64,000 nt of DNA, from the NCBI GenBank assembly GCA_016785225.1, contig JAFBJZ010000612.1, positions 62,001-126,000 of the forward strand, in the 5' to 3' direction. The notes beneath the pieces were generated by a model. The model made no database searches. It worked only from the letters and a program-made list of their open reading frames with translations, and was not told where the DNA came from. Shown piece by piece: positions 38,783 through 52,640 of this stretch. Numbering within the stretch: the stretch's first letter is position 1; every line of letters starts with the position of its first letter. A program made the position numbers and the translations under genes. Source of the stretch: Psettodes erumei. Its lineage: Eukaryota; Chordata; Actinopteri; Pleuronectiformes; Psettodidae.

Positions 38783-40358
38783 ATTTTTTCCACTTTGCAC
38801 TGAATGTACCAATGGTAATCAGTTCAAAGAAAATTTCATTTTCTGAGTTCTGGTGGTGCAAGAGCAATGAGGTAAAGAGTGGGTCAGGGTGCTACTTAAT
38901 GCGCCCACAGCAACAGGCCTTGAATTTGTCCTTGTCTCCTCCTGTATATGTAATTTGATTGATAATTTGATCGATATTAATGCTAACTGTAAAAACTATT
39001 CCTGTACAGCAGTGTGTAAAACAGATGTCTCCTAGTTGTGGCTGTATTGCTCACATAGTATTTGTCCTCTATAATACCCAGTAATAATGATCAGGTATAT
39101 TCTCGAATCCAAAAACACAAAATTGTCATCATTTGATGAAAATATGTCTTCACTGCCTCAGTTTAAATTACCTCATAGGTTTATAATAAAATCTCTTTTA
39201 ACTGTAAGACAAAACCCATCAAGAAAAAAAGCTCCTTTGCTAGATAACATCACAAAGCTGCAAGTTTATGTGAACACCAGGATAAGAAATCATAAGCATA
39301 GTGTGTCACTTAGTGACATAGTGGGTTTATATTTCCTTCTTCAAGAACAGACACTGCATACATGAACTGAGTCTGTTCAAGGTGAGTTACAGAAAACATG
39401 GATGTCAGTACTGGAACCTTCTCTCTCTCTGTCTTTCCCCTTCTCAGTATCACTTTCACTCTCTCACTTCTCTATCTTAGTTATTATCTGTCTGGCTCTG
39501 CCTCCTCTTCTCTCCTGCACCTCTGCAAGGTCACTTCACCCAATTACCTTCCTTGATCAGGAGAGGTGAAGTGTCCTTCTTCCCTCTTTGGCTCTACAAG
39601 TGATGAGATCAATAGCACTCCTGGCACAAAGTTAGGATGTCTGTAGGCTCATTAGTGCTGAACCTACCCGCACCCCAACATCCCACTTTCCAACAACGCA
39701 CTTTCAACTTAGGTTTCACTGTCACATGGGAAGTGCTTTGTCCCAAAATTAGGTATCTTCCGTCTCAAAAGAGAAATCACCCCCAGGCCGGCATATTGAC
39801 TCCTGACATGAAAGTGAAGCACCTACTCTCAAAGTTCTGCTGAATTACAGAGTGAAACCCTTTATATGTACTTTAAATCAGCTCTGTAATGCACAAATAG
39901 CACAATGTGTTAGTGCATAGGCGAAAAGAGGCAGAAAATAGAGTTAGTCGGTGAATGTGGGGAAAACAAAATAAAAACAGAGGTGACTTTACACCTCACT
40001 ACACCATAGTTTCATTTTATTAAATCCTGTTGACAAACTTCTACTAGTTTTTGAAAGTCTTCCCATATCTCTGTGGTTTATGCTTCCCCTAAAACAGTGG
40101 CAATTGAATTCACAGTAACAGTGATGTTTCTGCTTGAAGTAACATTACAAAACAAAGTCATTTATTCCATTAGGTTTCCCTCTGCTTCACTGCATGCTGG
40201 TTTGGCTCAAACGACAGGCCTGTCATTCAGCTCCGTCTCTGACAGTAGTTACGCAAGATAAATTAATGAATTTTCTGTCATAAAAATAACACTCACAAAT
40301 TCATATAAACGAATGCAGGCAGGAACTCCAACTTGTGCCTGGAAGCATCCATCCAAAA

Positions 40359-40382
40359 CACACACACACACACACACACACA
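40359..40382. repeat. (CA)11 microsatellite beside the SINE
   Basis: CA dinucleotide run 20 bases from the variant-tail SINE copy at 40403. Confidence 0.95.
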
Positions 40383-40402
40383 GTGTGTTGTGTCATTGTA
40401 TT

Positions 40403-40522
40403 GCATGCGTTTGTGATGTAATTATTTTTTCCCACAACACACGGGGGGCTGGAGTCATTCCCAGCTGACACTGGGTGTGGGTGGAGCACAGCCTGGACAG
40501 GTCACCAGTCTATCAAAGGGCT
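40403..40522 (-). repeat. Short SINE copy with the same variant 3' tail
   Basis: This is a 120-base fragment of the family, about 1.8 kb from the previous copy and in the same orientation. It keeps the GACTGGTGACCTGTCCAGG region, CAGCTGGGAATGAC and the variant tail GTGTTGTGGGAAAAAA followed by ACAAACGCATGCAA. It is truncated sharply after the CCCTTTGATAGACTGG segment. Confidence 0.75.
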
Positions 40523-43500
40523 TTAGAACTTATATACAACTTATATAGCACGACCTCAGCTGAGTGCTTATTAAGAAGATTTAGGATGATGATGTCATAG
40601 GTCTTGTGCTTAGTAATGAAATCAGTGATCACAGAAAGGGTTTATCCTGCATCTACTAATAACAAATCCAAATGCAAAACCAGAAACCAGAAAGGAACCA
40701 AAAGTCACTAACTGATTCTGTAGAGCTGAAAGGACCTGCAGAAATGGATGATACTTCCCTGCAGCTTCTTCATCATGAGTGATCACTTTTACATTACACG
40801 TAGTCATTTGGTCCACTGCTAATAAGAGATTCATTAGTGCAGACTAGAACACTGCTTTGGTAATGGTGCTATTCTCATTTTTCCTATGACTTTGAAGTAC
40901 AACTCCCAAGTTCCCTGTTTAAATGTTGAGTATGTGCTCGATTCTCATTGTCTGTCTACCCAATCCTGAAATCCTGGCTCCTGGTGGAGTAATACAAACA
41001 CACAACAGAGATGATAACAGTTTGTGTTATAAACATGCTGGTCATGCAATGCTGAAGTGGGACGTGCCAAGGGCAGTCCAATCAGTCAAGGAATAAGTTA
41101 GAGACACAGAGGGACAACTGAGGAAGCAAATAACTTTCAACGACCATCTTAGAATTCACACCACTGGCGTTGAAACACATCAGTGGGTGTAAGGCTTACA
41201 AATCAGTTGGGCTTTCAGATTGAAGAGTAATTTCCCACTATTCTCTACAACATAACCACAGAAATGACAGAAAGTACACCATGGAATCTCTGGTAGCAGC
41301 TATGGTCAAGCAGAATCCCTCTGTTACCGTATTTCTATCTGCATATGTTTACTGTAAGTCCCTCTTAAACAAAATGTGAAGCAGCCATAGTTGCCACTTA
41401 TCCATATAAATGGCTCATTTTGAAGGATCTTATTTTCAAAAACGATAATGGCACTGATGCATAATGTATAGGGTCATTAAGAAGAGCCAAGGGAGTTGAA
41501 GAAAACACACATCAGTATTGGGAATCACGGCAGACATGGGCGCACAAGGAAGAGAAACTGAGCCCGGGGGCGATGCACGGCATCGCACAGCAGGCTGCTG
41601 ACCTTCAAAACAACACAACGGTCACCACCTTGTCAACACTGTAGTGTGTGTGCGTGGGTGTGTGCACATGCATGTGCAAAGTTGCCCTTTAAGATCACTG
41701 TCCGGGTTTGTCACCGGTGCCACAGGGAGGCTCGAACCACCACGCGATATCAAGACCTTTTAAGACCGTCAGATGAGACCAGTCCACAGGGAGATGGTCT
41801 TAGAGGACACACCACAGAACCTGCTACAAGACAAAGCATCCAAACTGAGTGGGCGGGCTATGACACGTTCATCAAGGCGAGCAGGGCTTTCAGTTTGAGT
41901 TTGGGTCTGTTGAGTACAAGCTGACTTCTGGTTGGGGGGGTGATGACAACCTGGAGAAAATCACAGCAGGCCAACAACCTCAACTTTGTAACACACAAAC
42001 ACCATCTTGATCTTTGGTGTTATAGGTCAGAGCTACTGCATGTAGAGCCAGGTTTGTGTGTTCTCTGCAGTATGTTGGTTTATTATGATATATATTGTAA
42101 TATATTTGGATATGGAGAGTATTTGATTATTAAATGGCAACTTCAAAGTAGTAATAGTGGGGCTGGTGATGAGTGGTGGTGCCTCCAAAGAAAGTATTTA
42201 GAGTTAAAACCTATGAAGCTCAAACTCAAGACTGCAAACGGAAACCACTGCAAAAGACCCATTATGTGCAGGAAGGTAATCTTATCCACAAGAGCAATTA
42301 AGTGAGGACATGAAGGTCTATCAGCAGGCAGCAGGGTGATCATCCAGGCATGCAGTGGGTGTCTAACACAACATTCAGAGCAGACACCTGAGGAGACTGC
42401 TGCAGCCGCACATGTCTCCAGAAGGGCAACCTTCACTTAGCCTTTTGTGTGACAACTGAAAACTCAAGCACAAAAAGGCCCCATGCTTCTTTCTGTCAAA
42501 AGTCTAACAGGTTACAGAAACTGTGATTGTATTCGCTAGGCTGGGCTCCTGGGATCAACACATTCCTGACATTGATCCTTGTGTGTGTGCGCGCACATGG
42601 AGGAGCTGTTATTGACGCAAATAGTGTCTCAGGTTCCCTGAGGTGGTATATGAGAAAGGATTGACAGAGGTCTACCAAGCCCACATCCTACTCTTCGCCT
42701 CACTACCCCTCTTACTCCTCTTCCCCTGTCTACTTTGTGCTGGCATTACTTTTTTTCCCCTCCACCTCTCTTTCTCTCTCTACGTCTTTAATATAATCAT
42801 TCACCAGTGAACTCAGGAAACCCTGACACTTATTGGGTTGCGGCGACAAAGGAAGTACGTATGCCAACCCACACACACACGTGCAGACGAACAGGTCAGA
42901 CTAGGGGACATGCTATCTCTGCGGGACCGACACGATGACCATCTGCCGCTGCCGCTGGACAGACGACTGATCGAATTTCCCCCTGATTAACTTTCAGACG
43001 ACATAACTCAACCCCTCCACTCACTCCACCAGCCTATAAATGAAAGGAGGGAAGCATATAAGAGTGACGTGAGTTATGATTTTTCCTCTCACTCCTCTTC
43101 GCTTGCTCTCAACTGCCTCTGTGCTCCCTGTTGGGCTGTTAAACTCCACACAGAAAGGACCCGCCTGAGCCAGGATTCGAACCAAAAACATTCTTGCTGT
43201 GACTACTATATAAAGGTCATGATGGAAGTCATCTGCCTTTGTTTTGTTTTTTTTCATTTCAGTGCACGTCCCACAAGAGGATAACCTTTTTTGCAGAAAT
43301 TTAGCAGCAATTTAACACAACAAAAATAATAGGGCAATACAAAAACATGATTGTATATAGAAATGAACATGTCACTTTGTGTTGAGATCAAGCATTCTTA
43401 AGGTGGCAAGGACAATCAGTCTTCTTTATGAGACATATTTAGCCAAAGATTTACACAGGAGGATCAGTTTATCTAAGGAAACCCAGGCTATCCTCTCTTT

Positions 43501-44865
43501 ATGGAATTTGCTCTTCTCCCTCTGGACAGAAGTGCAGGTTTCTTAAAATTACATTCAAATTTTCATTTATCCCATGAGCAATACATGCTTAAATTTTAAT
43601 GAATTCTAATATACCATAAACTCTGGGTTCCCTATTACAGTTCAGCACTTTATCTCAGAACTGCTCTCATTGTTGCAGTTTTTCTTTTCTTTTATCAAAT
43701 GAGCCATTTATTGTATTCTTTGGTGGTTGTATAATAATGGCACTTTTAACGTCTTTGTGTTTTTATTGTGTATTACATTTTTTAATGCTGCCTTCCTGCC
43801 AAAAAAAAGAATTTCCCCCTGTAGGATAATGAAGATTTGAACTTCGCTGAGTTCAAAATGATCCTATTTGATCTCTGTGGGGAAGGAGGTCCACATATCA
43901 ATCCCCTGTGAAGACATCAGTGGCACAGATTTTACAAAAGGGCATGTTATGATTGTGTGTGAGTGTGCCGGGAGTCTCTGAGCCATGACAGATTTAATCA
44001 TGTTCAAATTTAATGAAATCAAACGTAACATTTTTAGCAGCACAGTGGCAGAAATGCAAGTGAAATGTGAAGTAAAAAGGAGATGGAAATTCAAACATGA
44101 GTTTGGTTAAAACTGATAATGACTATTCTAATATAGTCTCACTGCAGTGGAAGCACTGTAGCGTCTTTGTAGTCGGTTGTATCCCAGAAACCAATGGCAG
44201 TTTTAAACATCAGTTAATTGCACCTTTGGGAGCAGGTCCCAGTAGTCTTTTTAAGTAATAATTCATTCTGTACCGGAAAACGTGAGCTGAATCTATCCGT
44301 CTAATGTTTTTGCTTACAATGGATGTGTCCATTTGGTGACAGAAAAACAGTGGAAAGCGGATGTGAAACCACTCCCACCCTAGCCCCCCAGCCTCATTCA
44401 AGATGATAAGGCAGGTGTGAACTCCCCCGTGACTCTACTACTCTTGTGTTTGCAGCGGTGACATCTTCCCCTTGAATATGGTGTCTGAGTTGTCCAGGCA
44501 AATTTCAGCAGCCGTTTGTCAGCTGATGTAGTTCATTTGGGGTTTTCAGATTATAAAAGCTGCTGACTTGCTCTCTCTTCCAACGGCTGACACTCACTTT
44601 GTATATTGTCTTTTGCATACAACAGTGCCACAACACACATGCTGCCCGCACATTCATGGCTAAACTGATGTTCACACGCCACTGTTTATTTGTTACCTTT
44701 GGTTGTTATAAATTGCGTTATAGTACAGCCTTTACGTGGACTCCCTTCTTGTCACATTCCCTGAGCCAGTCTGTGACAGGATGGAGGCAAGCACCCGGCA
44801 GATTTACTATACACCTGCTTTAGCTTTCTGTGTGCCAGAATGCTGAAAACCAAGGCATTTTCTAG
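40523..44865. other. Gene-free interval holding the SINE head fragment
   Basis: Apart from the SINE head at 43141, no gene, RNA or repeat is recognised. Pyrimidine-rich tracts occur at about 42680-42785. ORFs here show no known domain. Confidence 0.5.
43141..43205 (-). repeat. SINE head fragment with tRNA-like B box
   Basis: On the minus strand this carries CACAGCAAGAATG, then GGTTCGAATCC (a canonical RNA polymerase III B box, + strand 43173-43183), then CCTTTCTGTGTGGAGTTT. This is the tRNA-derived part of the same SINE family, the part missing from the three other copies. No A box or cloverleaf can be completed, so it is not a tRNA gene. Confidence 0.65.
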
Positions 44866-45297
44866 ATGTTTGTATTTGGAAGATTTGTGAGGTGCACAAC
44901 ACAGAGCTCGCCTTTCATTCAAAAGGTGTCACAAAGATCATTCTGCCATTATAAATTGGTCTTCAACACATGCAGCTCAAAACAGAATGACTCAGCTAGA
45001 CCCCATAAAAAAGAAGGAGAAAAAAAACTACCATTCCAATACATCATGTCCTGTGGAAGAAGTTAGGGGAAACTTTTAAATATACAGCAGAATCAATTGC
45101 AATCAGCCTCAAACGTCAAGGCTGATTTAGCTCAGATAGGACAAGATCTAAGACATCTTCAGGCTCTCAGAGGAGCTGGTATTTTGTCAGCATGTCCTGA
45201 CGTTCAAGATGCCTTTATTGTAACTGCACAAGCAGCAAAATTAGGTTTGGAGCTTGTGCATGGGGAAAAGAAACAAGAAGCAGCAGCAGTGGCATGA
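44866..45297 (+). other. Unidentified pair of in-frame ORFs separated by one TAG
   Basis: An ATG frame of 66 codons (44866-45066) ends in TAG. The same frame then stays open for 76 codons to the stop at 45295, without an ATG at its head. The second part (for example LAQIGQDLRHLQALRGAG and LSACPDVQDAFIVTAQAA) has a more protein-like composition than random AT-rich DNA. An AATAAA follows at 45324. I do not recognise the protein, no good splice acceptor precedes it, and it may be chance or a fragment of a decayed gene or transposon. Confidence 0.2.
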
Positions 45298-48200
45298 TAG
45301 CAAAACTGTATAAAATATAATACAATAAAACACAGGGAGGAAAATGAAGTAGGGACTACACAGAAGAGAAGACAGGTACATATAAATAAGTTATGATTAA
45401 ATACAGTGTGTAGCATCCCCCCTAAACTGGAATGTGAGCATATCACAAGGAAATGAAAGCAGCAGAGGTTGTGCAACCTGAGATTGACTGTGCAGTTGAC
45501 AGGGTCAGAGTGACACGGGGGTTCATAACACTACGCTTGCTCCATTCACTCAGTGGCATCGCACTGCCGTGAATCTGTAGCTGCAGCAATGTGAAAATAA
45601 AACCAGGAGCGGCCATACGTTATGGCAGCAGTGACATCCACTACAAAGCTAACTGCACTTTAACTGTGTTGGAGGGGAGCAAAGTAAAACGTGATGCTGC
45701 ACTGAATATCGATATCGTGGTGTAATCATTTATATATCGTCACGACTTCCACGCACATAAGGACGTGAGAAATGATGCTCTTTATGAGCTCCATAACTTG
45801 AGGGAGGAAGCATTAAAGGAACAGTCGTTAAATGCTCGCAGTGATCCACGGGACCTCAGCGTTGTCAGTCCAGGTTCTCTGTCACCTACTTGGATGAGAA
45901 ATATCACATTGTTATCGTCAAGATGGACCAATGTAGCTTTTACACCAAGTAAATTTCTATTTGAAAGGCATTGCGACCTTTTTACACCTGTGATTGAACT
46001 TCTAATTTTACAAAACATCTGTAGGAGGACATTTTGGCTCTGGGTTCAACCTTCTTAGCTGTTTCAAAATGTTCTGAGCTGCTCGTGTGGCAGTGTAAGA
46101 TAGGAGTGTGTGCATATATTTCAATTATGGGATGCAGTGGTCTACAGTAATATTCGTGATTTTTCAGTACTGATGTTTTCATGACTGCAGAGCTGAAAAG
46201 AAGGTCACTGCTGTTAGGAGTGATTCTGCTATTAAAAGGCAAAAAAACCCCATAATTTTACTTATTTTTCAAAGTCACAGGGATAATTGACAATGCATAT
46301 TGTGTTTTACAAAGTGTGGGCATTTTCATGCATTAAAGTTATTAAATGGAAACAAGAACATTCTAGCGTACTGTAAAGGTCAACTGCCTTTTTGCCTCGT
46401 GAACACAATTTTGCAGGCAGAAAACCTGTGCCTAAAAATAATGAGCTGCATGTCTCTTCTTCAGATTTCTGAAAAACTCTGCTGTGAAAGGCCATGTGAA
46501 TCTAGACTACGATGTAGCATGTAATTTATTTTTCTTGGCCCATTTACATTAACTTATGAAAAGATAAATGGGTTTAAACCGCAGTGCAAAATGTGAATAA
46601 ATCTGTATGCGACATGATTCGTTCCACCTTCATCCAGTCCAGCGCTACATGCTTTTTATCCCAATGTGTGCAGCAGGATCCAGTGTTATCATTACCAGAT
46701 GTACAATTTTCAATTATCGGACAGAAAATGCGAAAGGATAATATGGGGCACCAAATTTTAGCCGGAGCCTCAACATTGGGCGAAAACATGAAACAAATAA
46801 GTGAAATGTAATACTTCCAGAGACCTTGCATCTCGACAGACTTGCAATTAATTTCCACAGGTCTTTTCACAGGTGCAACTGTGCAGCAAGAAAGGCTGCT
46901 GTGAGAAAAAAAAAAGCAAAAGCAGGACGTCACTCAATTTTGGTAACACTAATGAAAGGATCCTCTCGGTAGGAGGAAGAATGACATCTATCTTGGCAGA
47001 TAAGACGAGGCAGAGCAGTGGCATCTTGGTCTACACTTAAATGACCAACTGACAGACAGACGCACACATACTAGCGCACACACACAGACTTGTTCCGGTC
47101 GATTACCGTGCCTTTCATACATTGAGAGGAGGAACCTGGCAGGTATTGATCCACATCAGCAACTACAGGCAGAGAAGAGAGAGCGAGAGAGACAGAGCAC
47201 ACACCTCACTCTGTCACTTCCTCTCTCTCGTGCGCCTTCAACTTCTCATACACGTGCACACGCACACTTTCTCTATGTAACTAAGAAGCACTTTCCATTA
47301 ACCTTGAAAAGCCAAACGTATCGACACGGCACACACATGTTCCATTAAACGTAAAGTAACTTTCAAATGCTCTACGATGGAGCGAGCTTTAACTTGCTTC
47401 TAGTGTTGAGTAACAATGTCATTTTTGTGTTTGTTTAAATAAAGAGAGGACTATACACCTTTTAGGCTCCCTTCTTTTCATGCTTAGTAATTACCATCTT
47501 TCATATTCAATATATTGTATCATCATAACTGTGCAAATAAACTAAACCAAACTAAACTAACCTGAGGTCTACTGTGGTCATTCGTCAAGTTGATATTCAT
47601 ATGAGGCGATTTGTTTTTTATTTGGATGCCTACAGAAGTCCATTAAGTTAATTTATCCTGCATTTATCCTAATGGGGAGATTAATCATCTGCAGTTCACT
47701 TTCACTCTGATTTTAGGAGCAGCGGCAACTGGGAATGGTGTTTCCTCATGGCAGGCGTGCTGCTTCTACCTACATAACCCACTATGATCACATTAGCCCT
47801 GGGTTTGATGTAATTGCTCCATATGCAGGGGTGAAAGAAGATGAGAGGATCACTAAGCAAACCAGGAGACTGCAAGTATAGAAGTACTGTAGTTTGCTTG
47901 CTCATTGCAAACAGGGTTCTGCTGCTGTGTATCCACACACAATTCTTTAAAAAAAGATTCCTCCTCTTCCTTCCCTCATGAAACTAAACATGATTAAACC
48001 TGAATAATTAAAACAAGGTCAGATGTTGCTTGTAACTTCCAGGAAAGAAATCTTTAGAGCATGCTAGTGAATGTTGGTTCCTGTTAAAAATGTAAACTTT
48101 GAGTCATAAGTGAAGAGTTTGTGTGTAATTTCCTGTTTCATGCAGAAGAGTCCCAGCTCCAATTCTGTTCCATAGACTCTCCTGAAAGTGATTTCACAAG

Positions 48201-49459
48201 CACAATAAGTGAGAGTTACAAAATACAGAAGGACAGATGAATATTTGCAGATCAGAAGCATCGTGTGATTGTACTTTAGAGGTGTCACTATGCTCCTAAC
48301 GAAAATCATGTCAGATTGTTGAACGGCATGTGAACCCTACCAACACCAACATCACAACTTTCTGACGTTTGAATTTTGGAAGTTGACATTTTTCTATTTT
48401 TACTTTCCAAATCCAACAAGCATGGCAGCTTCACACAGCGATCAGCCAGGTGTGTGGAGCTGAGAAACATGATGCTGGGAAGGAAGAAAGAAGTTTTCAA
48501 CATTTCATTTTAATTCACCACCACACAAAACATTTTTTACATGCACAAGCAAGTGTAATACTATGAATGCTTTTTGATGGAAGACTGCAATATTCTCAAT
48601 TATCCACATTTGTATGATTTAGTTTGTTGAGACCACAAACACACACTCCTCTGCAGCTGATGGAGAAAGATCAGGGAGGCAGGAGGAGGCGATGACAGCA
48701 GGAGACGCCTTTAGGTGTGTCTGAAGACACCTTGTAAGACCCTGTTTGTTTCGAGTATACTGAGCCACTAACCTCAGCCTGACACTGGAGGAAAAAACAA
48801 AACAAGAAGAAATCACACAAAAAGATCCCATCCTGCCTTTGGGGTTTGGACCTTTACAGAACCTTCTTGCTGTGCATAATTAGTCAAGATTATTTAATTT
48901 TCCCCTTCACTGTGTCTTAAAATGTTGATCTAATTGCCTCTGTATTTGAAACAAAATAATCATAAAAAACATATTGAAATGTAAAAAAAAAGCAAGAAAA
49001 AGTGCCCTAATCTCTTCCATACAATGCCTACTCTGCATTTTCTTTTCTTTAATTACTACAGCAGTGGCTTGCTGTCAAGTTAAAGTCTCAGTGGACGACT
49101 TTACTCTCAAAACCTCTCAGAAAACTTCTGAACCAAACAGGGGCTTGCAAACTTTTAACAATGCTTGGAGAGCTGACTTAATGTGTAAAATATACAGTGT
49201 GTAAGAGCCTCTTTGGCTCCAACAACAGTGTATATGTTAATGACGGTCATAATGACAGCGGCCGGAATAAGATAAAAAGTCCTTCATCCACTCAGAAAGC
49301 ACTACAATCTCTACAGTTATGTGTAATCCGGTCCCCTGGGTTTTTAGCAAAGCTTTTTCTGTGCTTTGATCTTGGTTGGATAAAAGAAGTCGGGGTCGGA
49401 CAGTCACACTGTAGAGACCTAAGTAAGCGCTGTACTCATTCCTCTAACACCTCTCAATC
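45298..49459. other. Gene-free interval
   Basis: No supportable exon. At about 47530-47565 a run of ACTAAAC-like units follows AATAAA and resembles a retroposon tail. A similar run occurs at 63369-63410. No repeat body is recognised upstream of either. Confidence 0.45.
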
Positions 49460-49760
49460 CCTCTGCTAGTTTTTGCCTTTTCATCTACCATTTGGTCGAC
49501 TCTCTCCATCTTACATCCCCTCTTGTCATCACCCTTCACGGGTTCATCCTCCGCTCCTCTGTTTAGGCCCTCCACCTCTTTTACGACCCCATTTTTCCAT
49601 GTGTGCCACTTTTCTTTCCCGTTCCTTCCATTGCTCCAATGTTTCTGTCGCTGCTATCTGCCATCTCTCTCGGTCCCTTTTTTTGCTAATTTTGCTCCCA
49701 TGTTCCTGATTTTTTTCCATCCCTCCTTGGTTCACCCTCTTCCACTGCTCCAACATGATG
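49460..49760. other. Polypyrimidine-rich stretch
   Basis: About 300 bases with a strongly pyrimidine-biased + strand (many CTTCC, CTCTC and CCTCC runs). Two + frames stay open for 78-91 codons only because stop codons need purines. No protein resemblance. Confidence 0.7.
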
Positions 49761-52009
49761 ACAAGATTAAATCTTTCAGCATCCTCGGTTATCAGTGATG
49801 ATGACTTGCCGCTCAGTCGGCTGCCTCCTTTTGGTGACTGTAATAACACCGTGGTAACCTTGATGTTATCATACTTGGGCTCCCAAGGTAATGGCTGGAA
49901 ATTTGGATTTTTATTGTCTAAGGATTGATGGAATGACACAGCGAGGGTGATCACAAGCTGACTTTCCTTAAAGTATTTGTCTTTTAATATGTCATGGTCC
50001 AATTAATCGAAATCCCAGGCAACAGTGCTTGGTTTCATAAGCTTCTGTCAGCTGCTTTCTGCTGGAGAAGTTCATTATTTCCCCATCTGGTGCTTTAAAT
50101 GTTTCACAGAGGGGACTCGCAGGCGGAGGATGAGGCTTTGGAACTCAAAAATCAGATAAATTATGAGTCAGAGCCTTAAAGTGGAGTGTCTGAATGCAAC
50201 AGTCACAGTCATGTTCTTTGTCAAGCCCTGGAGGGCATAATCATAACTAATTTTTACTAATCACCCATGTATCATGCTAAGAACATAATTAAGGTGCTAA
50301 AAAAAACCAAAGATGACTGGATGAGCCCATGTATCAATCCCTCGGTCGCTTTCAAACGTTCAGTCAAAAGGTGCGTCTGACAGTCACTTCTCCTACTCCC
50401 CACCTCACACTTCAACAACAGAAGGAATGCATTTACCATGTGAGATCCAAACGTCATATATAGTACATGCTTCTAAAATGAACAATCACACAGGCTTCTC
50501 AGCAGGCTTAGATGATGATATGCAATAATTATTCCACTAACACTAAAGTCTATTAAAGCCTCATTTTGCCAATCACCATCTTGCACTCTCCCCCCTGCTG
50601 TTGCTCAGCCACAACATTTACATCATGCAGCAAATGGCTACAGCAAGGCCATAATAGCAAGGATATGGCTATGTCCATGTGTGATGTAACTATGGCAACT
50701 GGCACCAACCAATAAGCCACCTAGCAAGCAGTGTGAAATGAGATGAAAAAGGGGGAAAAGAATGAAGGGTGTGTGTAGTGGAGGATTTGTGGTAAATAAA
50801 GACAATCAGAAATTAGAAATCCAGAATATCTGTGACTCTCTCGCATACACCACAACAGAGCAGCAAAATATAATCTATAATAGATAAACAGATCATTCAG
50901 TGGTCTGACCATAATGCATGCACATAGGCTACATGTGTGTCTAACGTACACGGAGAGCAGATGGAGGGTGGAGGTGCGCATGCAGGAGTCAAAGATTGGA
51001 GATCCAGATTAACTAAAGAAAAGGTTATTGGCAGGTAGAGAGGAGCTTGTTGACAGCAATAGAGATACAAATATTGACCTGTGCCACTTCCATTTAATAT
51101 TACCTGCTGCTGCATACACAGGACAACACCACCACAGCTCTGGAGGATGAAACTGTCAGGTTGTCAGTCAGTCAGGGCATTATACCTTGATTATACAGCA
51201 AATATTGGAGGGTAAATTGGTTGCTTCTTGGTGTGTTCTTCAAACCTGTAATGAATTTGAATTCAAAGCTACCAAGGTTTTCACGATACCCAAGCTCACA
51301 AAAAACTTTTTACATTAGAAGACCTTGGTGTCAAAACTGAAGAGAAAAGAAAAACATCTTGGTCCGAGGGTGTACCACAAAATGCTTTTCACTTAGCTGT
51401 CTGTGTGGCAGCCGGCCTGGACATGATTTTACTGTTTGAGTGTGCACGTGTGCAAAGTAGAAGCGAAATGAAGGGAAAGAGAAAGAGCTTGTGTGCAACA
51501 CAGGATAAGATCATGTTGAAAGCTGCTGAAACGCATTGACGTACGAAACGTTGGGGACGTGCAGCCTGTTCACCAGATCAGTAAAGGCCAGAAGAAATGG
51601 GGGATGACTGAGATGTGAATCCTGCAAAGAGGCTAATAGTTGATGAAGTTATCTCTCAGTTCAAGCCGCATGTAGAGAAACGGTGATCCCAATATATGTA
51701 TTTGTGTGTGCTTGTCTCGTGTCTCTGTCAGTCCACTGTCCTGTGCACTGAATTGAAATGAGAATGTCAATACCAATCCCCTTCAGAGCCACGCTGGAGG
51801 GACAACAGCCTCCTCGCTCACTTCATTTATCAGCCCTGCCCTGGTGACAGAAAAGCCCAAGCAACCTAATTAACCACAATAGCTGTCGGTTGTTTAATCT
51901 CCGCAGCTTCCTAAAACAATTGTTGTGTTCCAACAGAGATTTACAGGAAGCCTGGGTTAAAGGCTGAAAAAACTCTGCCAGAGAGACACACTGCTTCACT
52001 GTGGAAATG

Positions 52010-52010
<1 letters not shown>
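49761..52010. other. Gene-free interval
   Basis: Nothing recognised beyond single-copy-looking AT-rich DNA. Confidence 0.5.

Positions 52011-52055
<45 letters not shown>
52011..52055. repeat. (TG)22 microsatellite
   Basis: Pure TG dinucleotide run of 45 bases. Confidence 0.98.
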
Positions 52056-52056
<1 letters not shown>

Positions 52057-52527
52057 CTCATCCTTGAGGATACAAGGCTGTAACATTGTCTGTAATATTT
52101 ACCGCATGTGTGCGTGTTTTGTGAGTTTTGCCTTTGTGAGCATTTGGGAGAGTTCGTGTTTTCTTTACTTCTCGCAGACCAAGCCGTGAGACTCAGACAA
52201 ACGAGCGACTAAATTTAGAGACTCGTCTCATCTCACCTGCAGTTGGGTTTCAGCTCCCAGGAGGCCACGGCGCGCCGCCCCGCCGCTACAGAGGAACAGC
52301 TCATGTGGAATCATGCAGCTCGCAGGGTGAACTCCAGTGTCAAGACTGCAAGACAGAGGGTGATGTGTGTAAGGAGTTGAGGACATAAAGTGCTGCTGTG
52401 CCCCACTTTCTCCACCATCTCAAAACAGACAGCAGAAAATGATCTGGAAAAGTCCCTTCTAAAACCAAGCATGCTCGACGTCAGTCAGTCTGTTGTGGCA
52501 TGTTTGTGTCCCCTTAATTTTTTTTCT

Positions 52528-52640
52528 TTGAAGGAATAGTTCAACATTTTGGGAAATACTGTGCTTTCTTTCAGAGGAGTGAGAAGAGAAAATCAATATC
52601 AATATCATTTCTATATCATGTCATTAAAAGAAAACCATGG
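52528..52640 (+). repeat. Fragment of a dispersed teleost repeat (GGAATAGTTC family, start)
   Basis: GAAGGAATAGTTCAACATTT, then TGGGAAATACTGTGCTTTCT and a GAGTGAGAAGAGAAAATC stretch match the first part of an abundant fish repeat. It decays after about 110 bases. Confidence 0.7.

Noticed and set aside
43173..43183. tRNA gene suggested by the B box GGATTCGAACC (minus strand)
   Set aside because: No A box, acceptor stem or cloverleaf can be formed; the flanks match the SINE family.
43795..43830. Retroposon 3' end resembling GAATTTCCCC...GGATAAT
   Set aside because: Only about 25 bases match; no body upstream and no tail.
45765..46058. 97-codon + ORF (GTG start)
   Set aside because: No ATG at its head, no family resemblance and no splice signals.
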